Shown piece after piece: positions 16,554 to 25,182 of a stretch of DNA of 64,000 nt. The stretch lies in contig JBKUOG010000004.1 of the NCBI GenBank assembly GCA_046957575.1, positions 78,937-142,936 on the forward strand, written 5' to 3'. Origin of the DNA: UMGS1370 sp046957575 (GTDB taxonomy: Bacteria; Bacillota; Clostridia; Lachnospirales; Lachnospiraceae). The notes under the pieces are model-generated. The model was not told where the DNA came from. It searched no databases and saw nothing but the letters and a program-made list of their open reading frames with translations. Positions within the stretch are counted from its first letter, which is position 1. The number at the start of each line of letters is the position of its first letter. Made by a program: the position numbers and the translations under genes.

Positions 16554-17855
16554 CTAAATCAGTCCCATAAGCGATGGAAGTCCTGTACTGATAAAGGGAA
16601 CATAGGTAACTAAAATCAGTCCCACTAAAATTGCCAGATAATACCAGAGCATATAGGGCATAGTCTTTTGAAGAGAAGTATCCCCTACCTTGATGGCCAC
16701 AAACAGCGTATTGCCAACCGGAGGCGTAATATTTCCAATACACAGATTATATACCAGAATCAGACCAAAGTGAACCGGATGCATGCCAAAAGTTTTCACG
16801 ATTGGGAGAAACAGAGGGGTGAAAATCAGGATCGCCGGAGTCACATCCATAAAGGTCCCTGCAATCAGCAAAATCAGATTCATAATCAGGAGAATCAGGA
16901 ACTTATTGCTTGTCAGTCCCAGCAGCGCTTCTGACACCGCCTGGGGAATCTGAGTAAATGCCATTACCCATCCTAAAATATTGGACACTCCGATGAGAAA
17001 CACAACCATGCCGCTCATCTTCGCACTGTCCACTACAATTTCCCAAAACGACTTTAAAGTGATATTTTTATATAAAATTCCAAGAACCAGCGCATACACC
17101 ACTGCAATCGCAGCTCCCTCAGTCGCTGTGAAAATACCGCCGACAATGCCGCCGATTACCACTACAATCAGAGACAGGGCCGGAATTGCCTGATAAGTTG
17201 CAGTCCACAGATTTTTCCAGTCATATTTTCCTTTTAATCCTCTGTATCCCATTTTTTTTGCAAGAAGGATTCCCACCAGAATGCAGCAGATGGTCCACAA
17301 AATTCCCGGAACATATCCTGCCATAAACAGAGCAGCAACCGAAGTTCCTCCAGATGCCAGCGAATAGGTGATCAGCGCATTGGACGGCGGAATCAAAAGC
17401 CCGGAAGGTGCAGATGCGCCATTGGTCGCTGCACAAAGCGCCTTATCGTATCCTTGTTCTTCCTCGCCGCCTTTTACCATACTGCCGACTGCAGCAGCTG
17501 CTGCTGAAGCAGAACCGGAAATAGCTCCAAATAAAGCGTTTGCTCCTGCATTGGTAACTAAAAGGGCGCCCGGAAGTTTGCCTAAAAGAGCCATAACAAA
17601 GTCAACCAGCCGCTTGGCTATACCGCCCTGATTCATCAGATTTCCTGCCAGAATGAAAAAAGGAATGGCAGTCAGGCTGAATTTGCTCATGCCCACAAAC
17701 GTTCTCTGGGCGCCGGTCACTACTGCAACATCCAGCGGAACCACCTGCAGGATTGCAGCCAATGAAGAAATGCCGATGGCATAGGCAATGGGCACTCCCA
17801 ACGCCAGAAGCACCAGCAGAACCAGTAAAATAATCATTAAAGACTGAATTGCCAT
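16554..17855 (-). CDS. dctM: DctM, large membrane subunit of a TRAP transporter
   Basis: 433-residue multi-spanning protein (about 11-12 helices) of the TRAP large subunit family, driving sodium-coupled uptake of an organic acid. Recognisable segments: GISSLAAIL near the start, AISGSASAAAAAVGSM, SGLLIPPSNALITYSLASGG and CIGNITPPVGNTLF. It begins right after dctQ with no gap and ends the operon. TRAP systems of this kind usually carry carboxylates or sulfonates; the substrate is unknown here. Confidence 0.93.
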   Translation of the reverse strand: MAIQSLMIILLVLLVLLALGVPIAYAIGISSLAAILQVVPLDVAVVTGAQRTFVGMSKFSLTAIPFFILAGNLMNQGGIAKRLVDFVMALLGKLPGALLVTNAGANALFGAISGSASAAAAAVGSMVKGGEEEQGYDKALCAATNGASAPSGLLIPPSNALITYSLASGGTSVAALFMAGYVPGILWTICCILVGILLAKKMGYRGLKGKYDWKNLWTATYQAIPALSLIVVVIGGIVGGIFTATEGAAIAVVYALVLGILYKNITLKSFWEIVVDSAKMSGMVVFLIGVSNILGWVMAFTQIPQAVSEALLGLTSNKFLILLIMNLILLIAGTFMDVTPAILIFTPLFLPIVKTFGMHPVHFGLILVYNLCIGNITPPVGNTLFVAIKVGDTSLQKTMPYMLWYYLAILVGLILVTYVPFISTGLPSLMGLI

Positions 17856-18344
17856 TTACTTCACCTCTCCTTCTTCTCCTGTCCCTTTTACTATCTCTAT
17901 CATGTTCATAACTGTATAAATCATATTTAAAATGCCGCACAATGGAAGCACAATATAGAAAATGCCAATAGGCACTCCTAAAGATGAGGTCATCTGTCCC
18001 ATTGCCAGAGTTGAAATTTGGATTCCCCCGTAGACCAGGATCACTGCTGAAAAGACAAATGCAATAAACTCACACAGACAGTTTAAAGTCTTTTGGGCAG
18101 TTTTGCCGCACCGCTCTACGAGAATCGGGATATTCATATGGCCTCTCTCACTGGTCACAATCGCGGCCCCCATTAAACTGGCCCAGGCAAACAGGTAAGA
18201 TACCAGTTCTTCCGACCATGTAGACGGAGACTTTAAAATATACCGGGTAAAGACCTGCCAGCAGGTTAAAACCACCATGGCAAGGAAACTGATGCCTGCC
18301 AGCCCGCGGAGAATGGTATTTAATAAGTTCCTCAGTTTTTTCAT
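17856..18344 (-). CDS. dctQ: DctQ, small membrane subunit of a TRAP transporter
   Basis: 162-residue, four-helix small subunit. The start at 18344 is supported by AGGAGG 9 bases upstream; the longer frame to 18386 overlaps dctP. The family's SxxWSEEL motif appears as SPSTWSEELVSYLFAWASLM, next to the R-G-H-M segment. It bridges DctM to the binding protein. Gap of 13 bases from dctP. Confidence 0.9.
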   Translation of the reverse strand: MKKLRNLLNTILRGLAGISFLAMVVLTCWQVFTRYILKSPSTWSEELVSYLFAWASLMGAAIVTSERGHMNIPILVERCGKTAQKTLNCLCEFIAFVFSAVILVYGGIQISTLAMGQMTSSLGVPIGIFYIVLPLCGILNMIYTVMNMIEIVKGTGEEGEVK

Positions 18345-18357
18345 ATGTCCGCACCTC

Positions 18358-19386
18358 CTACTCTGCCGCTGACGGATACTGGGCATTATACGCCTGAATT
18401 TTATCGTAAATCGGCCGGATATCCGGGTGGCTGCTTAAAAACTCTTCATGCATAGGCATGCAGATATCCTGAAACGGTTTGGTATCCGGATAAATAAACT
18501 CCACTTTCTGTTCGTTTGCCGCCTTTTCTTTTGCTTCTGCCACAGCTTTGACCCATTCTTCCCGCTCTACCTGATTGACTAAATCAAATCCTTCCTCAAA
18601 CACTGCCCTCTCTTCCTGCGATAAACTCTCCAGAAAATGATTGTTGGCCACTACAATATCCGGAATCATCTGATGCATATCGTAGGAGTAAAATTTACAC
18701 ACATCTCCATGGCCGTTGGAAGTCAGCGCCATCTCATTGTTTTCCGCCCCGTCAATGACCTTGGACTGAAGCGCCGTATACACTTCTCCAAATCCCATAG
18801 GCGTTGCGGAACCGCCTAAAAGACTCATCATCTGGACATTGGTGGGAGACTGCTGAACCCGGATTTTTAATCCTTTTAGATCAGCCGGGGAATGGATGGG
18901 AGTGGAAACCGTATAAAAATTTCTGGTCCCTGCATCAATCCAGGTTACTGCCTGAAATCCGGCGTCTTTTGTAGATTCAAAAATCGGTGATGTAATGCTT
19001 TCATCATCCATTGCCGCATGGTAGGCTTCTTCTGATGCAAACAGATAGGGCATATTAAACAGAGTATAGTTCTCAGAAAACGTCTCCAGAATTGAGTTGC
19101 TGGCCACACAGATATCAATGGCTCCCGTCTGAGTGAGCTGAACCATGTCTGTCTGGGAACCCAGCAGTTCACTTGGGTAAACTTCTATGTCATACTTGTC
19201 TCCCAGTCTGCTCTCCACATACTCTTCAAATGCAAGCAGCGCAATATTAGTAGGATGATCCGATGCCTGATTATGTCCCACATAGATAATGTCTTTTCCG
19301 CCAGAAGCAGAGCCGCACCCGGCAGAAAAGGCTGCTGCTGCGCACACTGCGCTTAAAAGCAGCAGCTGTTTCTTTGTTGTTCTCAT
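18358..19386 (-). CDS. dctP: DctP-type TRAP solute-binding lipoprotein
   Basis: Extracytoplasmic solute receptor, 342 residues. A lipobox (AAFSAGC) puts the acylated Cys near residue 24, giving membrane anchoring. Family motifs: YPSELLGSQTDMVQ, LKGLKIRVQQSPTN with the carboxylate-binding Arg, and TALQSKVIDGAENN. The conserved Arg supports an anionic ligand. The neighbourhood (AraC regulator, alkylsulfatase) hints at an aliphatic acid or sulfonate, but nothing in the sequence proves this. Confidence 0.93.
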   Translation of the reverse strand: MRTTKKQLLLLSAVCAAAAFSAGCGSASGGKDIIYVGHNQASDHPTNIALLAFEEYVESRLGDKYDIEVYPSELLGSQTDMVQLTQTGAIDICVASNSILETFSENYTLFNMPYLFASEEAYHAAMDDESITSPIFESTKDAGFQAVTWIDAGTRNFYTVSTPIHSPADLKGLKIRVQQSPTNVQMMSLLGGSATPMGFGEVYTALQSKVIDGAENNEMALTSNGHGDVCKFYSYDMHQMIPDIVVANNHFLESLSQEERAVFEEGFDLVNQVEREEWVKAVAEAKEKAANEQKVEFIYPDTKPFQDICMPMHEEFLSSHPDIRPIYDKIQAYNAQYPSAAE

Positions 19387-19422
19387 TCTCCAAGTCCTCC
19401 TTTTCTCTTAATGCTTTTAAAC

Positions 19423-19459
19423 CCATACAGGGCAATCTTCCTGTATGGATGTTATTATA
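19423..19459 (-). promoter_or_regulatory. dctP promoter -10 with a palindrome just downstream
   Basis: On the minus strand TATAAT (19459-19454) is preceded at 17 bases by a poor -35 (TTCGGA), as in promoters needing an activator. Directly downstream, CCATACAGG (19423-19431) and CCTGTATGG (19440-19448) form a perfect 9-base inverted repeat with an 8-base spacer, a candidate operator or 5'-UTR hairpin. Confidence 0.55.
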
Positions 19460-19527
19460 CCGCAGTCCTTACCAGATCCGAATTGTTAATATTGCGCGGT
19501 ACATTGCAAAAATTAGCATTCCCTTTC

Positions 19528-19556
19528 TTGTATCCCACAAATTTCTGTGTTATAAT
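19528..19556 (+). promoter_or_regulatory. Promoter of the AraC-family gene
   Basis: TTGTAT (19528-19533), 17-base spacer, TATAAT (19551-19556), then AGGAGG about 12 bases before the ATG at 19597. Confidence 0.7.
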
Positions 19557-19596
19557 CGACTATATTCACAATAAATCATAGGAGGTTTTATACAAT

Positions 19597-20475
19597 ATGC
19601 CAAAAGATCCCTGTGTAGCATCTCCTGTCAACTCCATAATGTCTCACAGCAGCTTTGAATTTCACTATTACCGGGATACTGCGCCTGACAGTTTTTCATC
19701 CCACTGTCATGATTTTCATGAATTTTATCTGTTTTTAGACGGAGACATTACCATGTATATTGATCATATTCCCCATAAGATATTCCCAGGAGATATGGTT
19801 TTTATACCGGCAGGACTTTTCCACCATATCTGCGGACACGATTTTTCGGATTGCCTTAGGCGCTTTGTATGCCGGATTTCCACTGACTATTTTTACCAGA
19901 TCTCTGCAGAAACTCCTTCCTGTACCTATGGTTTAGAACAGGCCCAGCTTTGCAGGCAGTATTACTACCGCTGCGGCACTTCTTTATCCAATACATTCCA
20001 GCGTCAGCTTAAAAATTTAGTGGAGGAATCTGCTTCTGAGCGGTTTGGCAAATCAACCAAGCTTTCTCTGGGCGTCAATGATTTTCTGCTGGAGCTGAGC
20101 CGGTGCGCCCTTGAAAAGACAAGCACGATTCCCTTAGACAGCCGTCAGACTCTTTTTGAATCTCTTTTAAAAATCATTGATGAAAATTTAGACAAAGAAC
20201 TTTCCCTGGACTATCTTGCCTCCCAGGTATATGTAAGCAAATACCACATAGCCCGCATCTTCAAGCAGCACATTGGACTTTCCATTCATCAGTATATCAT
20301 TAAGCGCAGGCTGGCCTTATGTCTGGATGACTATTTGTGCGGAGAGCCTATTTCCCATGTCTGCTCCCACTATGGATTTAAAGATTATTCCTGCTTTTAC
20401 AGGGCTTTCAAAAAAGAATACGGCCTGTCCCCCAAAGACTATAAAGCCCGCTCTGAGGGAATAGCCGCAATGTAG
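19597..20475 (+). CDS. AraC-family transcriptional regulator
   Basis: 292 residues: an N-terminal cupin-type sensing domain (SSHCHDFHEFYLFLDGD with metal-type His residues, FPGDMVFIPAGLFHH) and a C-terminal double HTH from about 190 (LSLDYLASQVYVSKYHIARI, ISHVCSHYGFKDYSCFYRAF). Divergent from dctP with the promoters in the same 210-base gap, so it is the likely regulator of dctPQM and perhaps of the alkylsulfatase it converges on. The inducer is unknown. Confidence 0.92.
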   Translation: MPKDPCVASPVNSIMSHSSFEFHYYRDTAPDSFSSHCHDFHEFYLFLDGDITMYIDHIPHKIFPGDMVFIPAGLFHHICGHDFSDCLRRFVCRISTDYFYQISAETPSCTYGLEQAQLCRQYYYRCGTSLSNTFQRQLKNLVEESASERFGKSTKLSLGVNDFLLELSRCALEKTSTIPLDSRQTLFESLLKIIDENLDKELSLDYLASQVYVSKYHIARIFKQHIGLSIHQYIIKRRLALCLDDYLCGEPISHVCSHYGFKDYSCFYRAFKKEYGLSPKDYKARSEGIAAM

Positions 20476-20478
20476 TTT

Positions 20479-21759
20479 TTATCTTGTTTTTTCCATTAAT
20501 TCTCTGGCACTTGCAATGTAGTAATGGCGTCCGTTTGCACTAATGCTTACTTCCCCCAGGGCTAACATTCCTTTCGCTTTCACCTGTTTGGCTTCCTTTA
20601 CCAGTTCCCTGGCCTGAATCAAAAGATCTGCCAGTTGGAGAGCCATCTGCCACTCTCCCTCTTCCAGCTTTGATTTGGCTTCACACAGTACCTTTTCTGC
20701 TCCGGCCAGCTTTACAATCTCTGCTGAAAAAACTGCATCTGAAAGGCGGCCCAGATTGGAGGCATTTCCGTCAAACCACCCGAAATATCCATGATAAACC
20801 GAACGGATCGACCACTCTATGGTTCCATAAAATTCTCCCAGGTAGGGAAGATCTCTATATTTTTCCGGAAGCTTTACAGTCTCTATGGTTTCACTCTCTG
20901 TCATCCCCTGATTCATACAGTCCAGAGTCTGCAAAAGAATGGACTCAATGGCGCCTGAAAAGTTAGACAGCACTTCCGAAATCTTTTCCCGTCCAAGAAC
21001 TGGCATTGTATGGCCCGGCAAAAGGGCTTTTGCCGGATATGTCATCATATTTCTCAGGCTGTCAACCCAGGAGGCAATGTCCCGGTACTGGCTGCCGCGG
21101 ATGGCGTAGAGATTGGGCCAGCAGCCGTAGTAATTATCCCCGCAGCAAAGTACTTCATCATCCGGCAGCCAGATAAACATCTGATCATCCGTTTCTCCTA
21201 CTGCGGCAATCAGCTCCAGTTTTACCCCATCAATTACCCGCTCTGCTTTTTCTTCCGTTTGATACAGGGTAGTGGGGGCGAGAAAGTCATATTTTCCGTC
21301 TCCGACTGCGTGTCCTTCCCGGATGCCGATCCCCTGAGTGATGCACTCTTCTTCTGTCAATTGGTATCCAAACTGACGCACTGTCCGTTTTGTAAGCACA
21401 TCATTAATCTTTTCTGTATATTTTAAAACCGGGCGTCTCGGCGCAAAGGCAATGATTTCCTCTGCCACATCCCGAAATGCGCCGGATCCCCCTCTGTGAT
21501 CCGGATGACCATGGGTATAAATAATGGTCTTTACTGGCTTATGATACGTCTCATCCAGCTCATTTCTAAGTCTTTTTGCCCGCTCATCTGAGTCCAGGGC
21601 ATCCACCAGTATCAGGGAGTTCTCTCCCTCGATTACAATACTGTTGCTGTGACCAAATCCTACGTAGATCACGATTCTTTCATTGATCCGGATGGCCTGC
21701 CTGGTATAAGACGCCTGCGCATGGCTGCGAAGAAGTTTGCCTGCGTGTTCCTGAAACAT
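20479..21759 (-). CDS. Metallo-beta-lactamase-fold alkylsulfatase-like hydrolase
   Basis: 426 residues. The zinc-binding THGHPDHRGG motif, the ETDDQMFIWLPDDEVLCCGD block and the YHGYFGWFDGNASNLGRL segment of the alkylsulfatase dimerisation domain identify the type III (SdsA1-like) family that hydrolyses long-chain alkyl sulfates. The C-terminal SCP2-like domain of SdsA1 is absent or very reduced. The start at 21759 has AAGGAGG 6 bases upstream. No signal peptide is evident, so it should act in the cytoplasm. It converges with the AraC gene (3-base gap), which suggests a shared pathway with the TRAP transporter. Confidence 0.85.
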   Translation of the reverse strand: MFQEHAGKLLRSHAQASYTRQAIRINERIVIYVGFGHSNSIVIEGENSLILVDALDSDERAKRLRNELDETYHKPVKTIIYTHGHPDHRGGSGAFRDVAEEIIAFAPRRPVLKYTEKINDVLTKRTVRQFGYQLTEEECITQGIGIREGHAVGDGKYDFLAPTTLYQTEEKAERVIDGVKLELIAAVGETDDQMFIWLPDDEVLCCGDNYYGCWPNLYAIRGSQYRDIASWVDSLRNMMTYPAKALLPGHTMPVLGREKISEVLSNFSGAIESILLQTLDCMNQGMTESETIETVKLPEKYRDLPYLGEFYGTIEWSIRSVYHGYFGWFDGNASNLGRLSDAVFSAEIVKLAGAEKVLCEAKSKLEEGEWQMALQLADLLIQARELVKEAKQVKAKGMLALGEVSISANGRHYYIASARELMEKTR

Positions 21760-21873
21760 AGTATTCCTCCTTGTCCCTGGCACTGATTCTCTGCCTGTTT
21801 TTGTCTGCAAGTTATTGTAGCTTACTTTCCTTTATTTGAAAAGAAGGCACAAAAAAGTAACTGCTTTTTGAGG

Positions 21874-23766
21874 CTATAGCCTTTTTACAAACAGTGCCCG
21901 AATCGCGTTTAAGACTGCTAATACCATAACGCCTACATCAGCAAAAATAGCCAGCCACATATTGGCGATCCCCAAAGCGCCTAACACCAGGCATACTGCC
22001 TTGATTCCCAAAGCAAAAATAATATTCTGGTATACAATTCCCAGACATTTTCTGGAAATCTTAATGGCCTTTGCGATCTTTAGCGGGTCATCATCCATTA
22101 ACACAATATCGGCTGCTTCGATGGCAGCATCCGACCCCAAAGCCCCCATGGCAATTCCGATATCGGCTCTGGACAGGGCAGGCGCATCGTTAATGCCGTC
22201 TCCCACAAAGACCAGTTTTTCTTTATTCCTCTTTGACGTCTGCTTTTCTTTGAGCAATTCTTCAACCCGCTCTACTTTATCAGCCGGCATAAGCTGACTG
22301 TAAACCCTGTCAATGCCCAAATCCCCGGCCACCTGCTCGGCTACCCGTTTTGAGTCTCCGGTCAGCATGACTGTTTCTTTCACTCCTGCTGCCTTTAATG
22401 CCTCAATGACCTGTTTTGCATTGGGCTTGATAATGTCAGAAATCACAATATGTCCTGCATATTTTCCGTCAATGGCCATATGAACAATGGTTCCCACACA
22501 ATGACAGTTGATATAGGGAACATTCAGCCTGTCCATCAGCTTATCATTGCCTGCTGCTACCTGGTGGCCGTCTACGACTGCCATAACGCCGCTTCCGCTG
22601 ATCTCTTCAATATCTCTTACGCGGGAGCAATCCAGTTCCTGACCATATTCCCGCTGTATACTTTTGCTGATTGGATGGGAAGAAGCGCTCTCGGCCAGAG
22701 CTGCAAATTCCAGAATCTTCTGGTTTTCCAGCTCATTGTGATGAATGCCATTTACCACAAAAACCCCCTGGGTCAGGGTTCCTGTCTTGTCAAATACAAC
22801 CGTCTTAGTTTTTGACAAAGTCTCCAGATAGTTGGAACCTTTTACTAAAATTCCCTCTCTGCTGGCTCCTCCAATCCCTGCAAAAAAACTGAGCGGAATA
22901 CTGATTACCAATGCGCATGGGCAACTGATCACCAAAAATGTCAGCGCCCGGTACAGCCATTTGCTCCACTGGGGATCAGCGCCCAAAAGGAGTTGTGCCA
23001 ATGGAGGAAGCAGGGTAAGCGCAAGGGCGAGGGAGCAGACTGCAGGAGTATAATACCTGGCAAATTTTGAGATAAATGCCTCTGATTTGGACTTTCTGGA
23101 ACTGGAATTTTCTACTAATTCCAGGATCTTGGATACTGTAGATTCTTCAAATTCCCTGGTCGTCTGAATCTTTAACACTCTGGTCATATTCACGCAGCCG
23201 CTGATCACTTCATCGCCGGTCTTTACCTCTTTGGGGAGACTTTCTCCAGTCAGAGCGCTGGTATTTAAACTGGAATTTCCCTCTGTAATAACCCCGTCAA
23301 TGGGCACTCTTTCTCCCGGATGGACCACGATTACAGTCCCCACTGCCACATCATCCGGATCCACTTTTTTCAGCTTCTTATCCTCTTCGATATTGGCGTA
23401 ATCCGGACGAATATCCATAAGGGCGCTGATATTTTTCCTGCTTTTTCCCACTGCATAACTCTGGAATAATTCTCCAATCTGATATAACAGCATAACAGAA
23501 ATGGCTTCTGCGTAATCCCCTGTGTCTAAAAGTCCAATTGCCATAGCACCGATAGTCGCCACTGCCATTAAAAAGTTTTCATCAAATACCTGGCGATTTA
23601 AAATACCCCGGAACGCTTTTCTCAAAATGTCATATCCGATGATTCCATAGGGAATCAGGTACAGCAGAAACTTTCCATAGCCTTCTGCCGGGACAAACTC
23701 CAACCCTGCCATCAAAACCGCTGTCACAAGAATCCGAACCAGCATCTTTTTCTGCTTTTTCGTCAT
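21874..23766 (-). CDS. P1B-type heavy-metal ATPase (Zn/Cd/Pb exporter type)
   Basis: 630-residue metal pump. Motifs: TGESLPKEV, SCPCALVISIP (metal-binding CPC in the membrane), DKTGTLTQG with the phosphorylated Asp, SSHPISKSI (HP locus) and GDGINDAPAL. CPC plus a C-terminal helix pattern is typical of the CadA/ZntA group. The usual N-terminal HMA metal-binding domain is missing: the protein starts a few residues before the first helix. The promoter carries an ArsR/SmtB-like operator, consistent with metal induction. Confidence 0.92.
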   Translation of the reverse strand: MTKKQKKMLVRILVTAVLMAGLEFVPAEGYGKFLLYLIPYGIIGYDILRKAFRGILNRQVFDENFLMAVATIGAMAIGLLDTGDYAEAISVMLLYQIGELFQSYAVGKSRKNISALMDIRPDYANIEEDKKLKKVDPDDVAVGTVIVVHPGERVPIDGVITEGNSSLNTSALTGESLPKEVKTGDEVISGCVNMTRVLKIQTTREFEESTVSKILELVENSSSRKSKSEAFISKFARYYTPAVCSLALALTLLPPLAQLLLGADPQWSKWLYRALTFLVISCPCALVISIPLSFFAGIGGASREGILVKGSNYLETLSKTKTVVFDKTGTLTQGVFVVNGIHHNELENQKILEFAALAESASSHPISKSIQREYGQELDCSRVRDIEEISGSGVMAVVDGHQVAAGNDKLMDRLNVPYINCHCVGTIVHMAIDGKYAGHIVISDIIKPNAKQVIEALKAAGVKETVMLTGDSKRVAEQVAGDLGIDRVYSQLMPADKVERVEELLKEKQTSKRNKEKLVFVGDGINDAPALSRADIGIAMGALGSDAAIEAADIVLMDDDPLKIAKAIKISRKCLGIVYQNIIFALGIKAVCLVLGALGIANMWLAIFADVGVMVLAVLNAIRALFVKRL

Positions 23767-23785
23767 ATTGTCCTCCTTATTTTAT

Positions 23786-23807
23786 CATATGAGCACTTAT
23801 TCATATG
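23786..23807. promoter_or_regulatory. ArsR/SmtB-like operator palindrome
   Basis: CATATGA (23786-23792) and TCATATG (23801-23807) are perfect inverted arms around eight bases; the core TGAGCA..TATTCA resembles the TGAACA..TATTCA sites bound by ArsR/SmtB metal sensors. It lies between the promoter and the start of the metal ATPase. No ArsR-family gene is in the window, so the cognate sensor must be elsewhere. Confidence 0.5.
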
Positions 23808-23822
23808 TGTCTTATCGCCATT

Positions 23823-23850
23823 ATTATACTGCCACACAAAAAAAAGTCAA
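23823..23850 (-). promoter_or_regulatory. Promoter of the heavy-metal ATPase gene
   Basis: On the minus strand TTGACT (23850-23845), 16-base spacer, TATAAT (23828-23823). The operator-like palindrome begins about 15 bases downstream, where a bound repressor would block elongation or clearance. Confidence 0.7.
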
Positions 23851-23936
23851 GCAAAACTTCCCGTTTTCCTTGCTTTCCAGCCCTGCTCATATTATATTAT
23901 AAACGTGACTTTTCCCATCGGATGAACTTTTGATGT

Positions 23937-23963
23937 TTCTTGTCAGACTTTGTCTGGCAAGAA
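23937..23963. repeat. Hairpin resembling the inner stem of the MITE-like elements
   Basis: CTTGTCAGAC and GTCTGGCAAG form a 10-base stem with a 3-base loop. The surrounding string (GATGTTTCTTGTC ... GGCAAGAAGATAC) looks like the inner hairpin of copy C (GATGCTTCTTGCC ... GGACAAGAAGATGC), but the GTAACAG ends are absent. It is either a decayed relic or an independent palindrome upstream of hxlR. Confidence 0.4.
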
Positions 23964-24011
23964 GATACACCGTCCTTACTAACCATCCCTAACTTACACA
24001 GGAGGTTTTTT

Positions 24012-24362
24012 ATGCTGACAAAAGACGAACTGCCCCCCTGTCCAGTAGCCACTACTGTACAGTTAATCGGCAATAAATGGAGACTTTTGATTCTCCGAAA
24101 CCTGATGGAACGCCCCTACCGTTTTAACGAATTACTAAGAAGTCTTCCAGGATTAAGCCAGAAAGTCCTGACAGATAACCTTCGTTTTATGGAATACAGC
24201 GGCCTGATTGTCCGCACCGTCTATTCGGAAGTCCCGCCCAGAGTTGAATATTCTCTCAGCGAACTGGGCGAGACCATGCGGCCGATTATTGCCGCATTAG
24301 GAGAATGGGGTTCCAATTATCAGCGTCTGGTAAGAGAGACTTCTCTCCCTACTTCCCCATGA
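24012..24362 (+). CDS. HxlR-family winged-helix transcriptional regulator
   Basis: 116 residues with the HxlR layout: an N-terminal Cys (CPVATTVQLIGNKWRLLILR), a winged helix with recognition region FNELLRSLPGLSQKVLTDNLRFME and the wing segment VPPRVEYSLSELG. Members often sense electrophiles or redox stress through the N-terminal Cys. The start at 24012 follows AGGAGG. It is divergent from the metal ATPase and overlaps the 3' end of the anti-sigma gene by 14 bases. Its target is not evident. Confidence 0.9.
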   Translation: MLTKDELPPCPVATTVQLIGNKWRLLILRNLMERPYRFNELLRSLPGLSQKVLTDNLRFMEYSGLIVRTVYSEVPPRVEYSLSELGETMRPIIAALGEWGSNYQRLVRETSLPTSP

Positions 24363-25182
24363 CTTCCGATGCCATTTCTACCATCTCTTCTTCTGACAGA
24401 GCGGATTCAAAAGACATTAACAGATAGCTGATGCCGTCCGCCTGCCACTGGACGCTGGAGTAACTGGTTTTTTCTACGGTATCGGTTCCATAGGAGACCT
24501 GCAGAGTACCTGCCTCGCTTGCCGCCTTTTCTTCCTCTGTCAGTTCATAGGAAGGCGGTACAAACAGGCAGTCCTGTTTGGTATAGTAATAGGAGACACT
24601 CTCTTTTTCATGGAGTGTTCCTGTCATCTCTTCACCTGCCCTGCTTGCATATTCATTTAATGTCACATCCGGCATTCCGTCTTTTTTATACGTAAGAGAA
24701 ATTTCTGTCGGAAGCTTTGTCTCATTGTTTCCTTCATCCATTCCAGCTACATGAACCGGATATCCCTTTTCAAAAACATACCCATTGGCAAATTGCTCCG
24801 GAGCCTGAATTGCAAATGGAATCTGATAGTTCTCTCCAACCTGTTCCAATTCTTCATAAGAAGAAAATTCCTCCAATGCTGTGCTGCTTGATATAAATCC
24901 TTTAAAATGTCCGGCTGCCATAACCACTGCGCTTCCCAAAATGCACATCGTTCCTGCCACCACTGCTATTTTTTTAAATTTCCATCCCAAATGTTTCATT
25001 TTCGTTTCCTCCTTGATCTGTTCTATGACCCGGTTCCTTAAAGCCTGTTCCCGTCCTAAATCTTCCCTGTTTCCGTATTCAAAAGGTCTTGTCTGTGCGC
25101 TTAAGGCCTCCCGTATCCGGCTGTCCATGTCCTGATCCCACTGATTCCTTTCTGTTTTCTCATCCAGCCATTTGCCATTCAC
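24349..25182 (-). CDS. Probable membrane anti-sigma factor
   Basis: 277 residues. About 68 cytoplasmic residues precede one membrane helix (KIAVVAGTMCILGSAVVMAA), followed by an extracytoplasmic domain of roughly 180 residues with a DUF4367-like feel (SSYEELEQVGENYQIPFAIQ, repeated YSSVQWQADGISY strands). It overlaps the upstream ECF sigma gene by 4 bases, the usual arrangement for a sigma/anti-sigma pair. The call rests on topology and coupling; I see no named anti-sigma motif such as a zinc-binding HxxxCxxC. Confidence 0.7.
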   Translation of the reverse strand: MNGKWLDEKTERNQWDQDMDSRIREALSAQTRPFEYGNREDLGREQALRNRVIEQIKEETKMKHLGWKFKKIAVVAGTMCILGSAVVMAAGHFKGFISSSTALEEFSSYEELEQVGENYQIPFAIQAPEQFANGYVFEKGYPVHVAGMDEGNNETKLPTEISLTYKKDGMPDVTLNEYASRAGEEMTGTLHEKESVSYYYTKQDCLFVPPSYELTEEEKAASEAGTLQVSYGTDTVEKTSYSSVQWQADGISYLLMSFESALSEEEMVEMASEVMGK

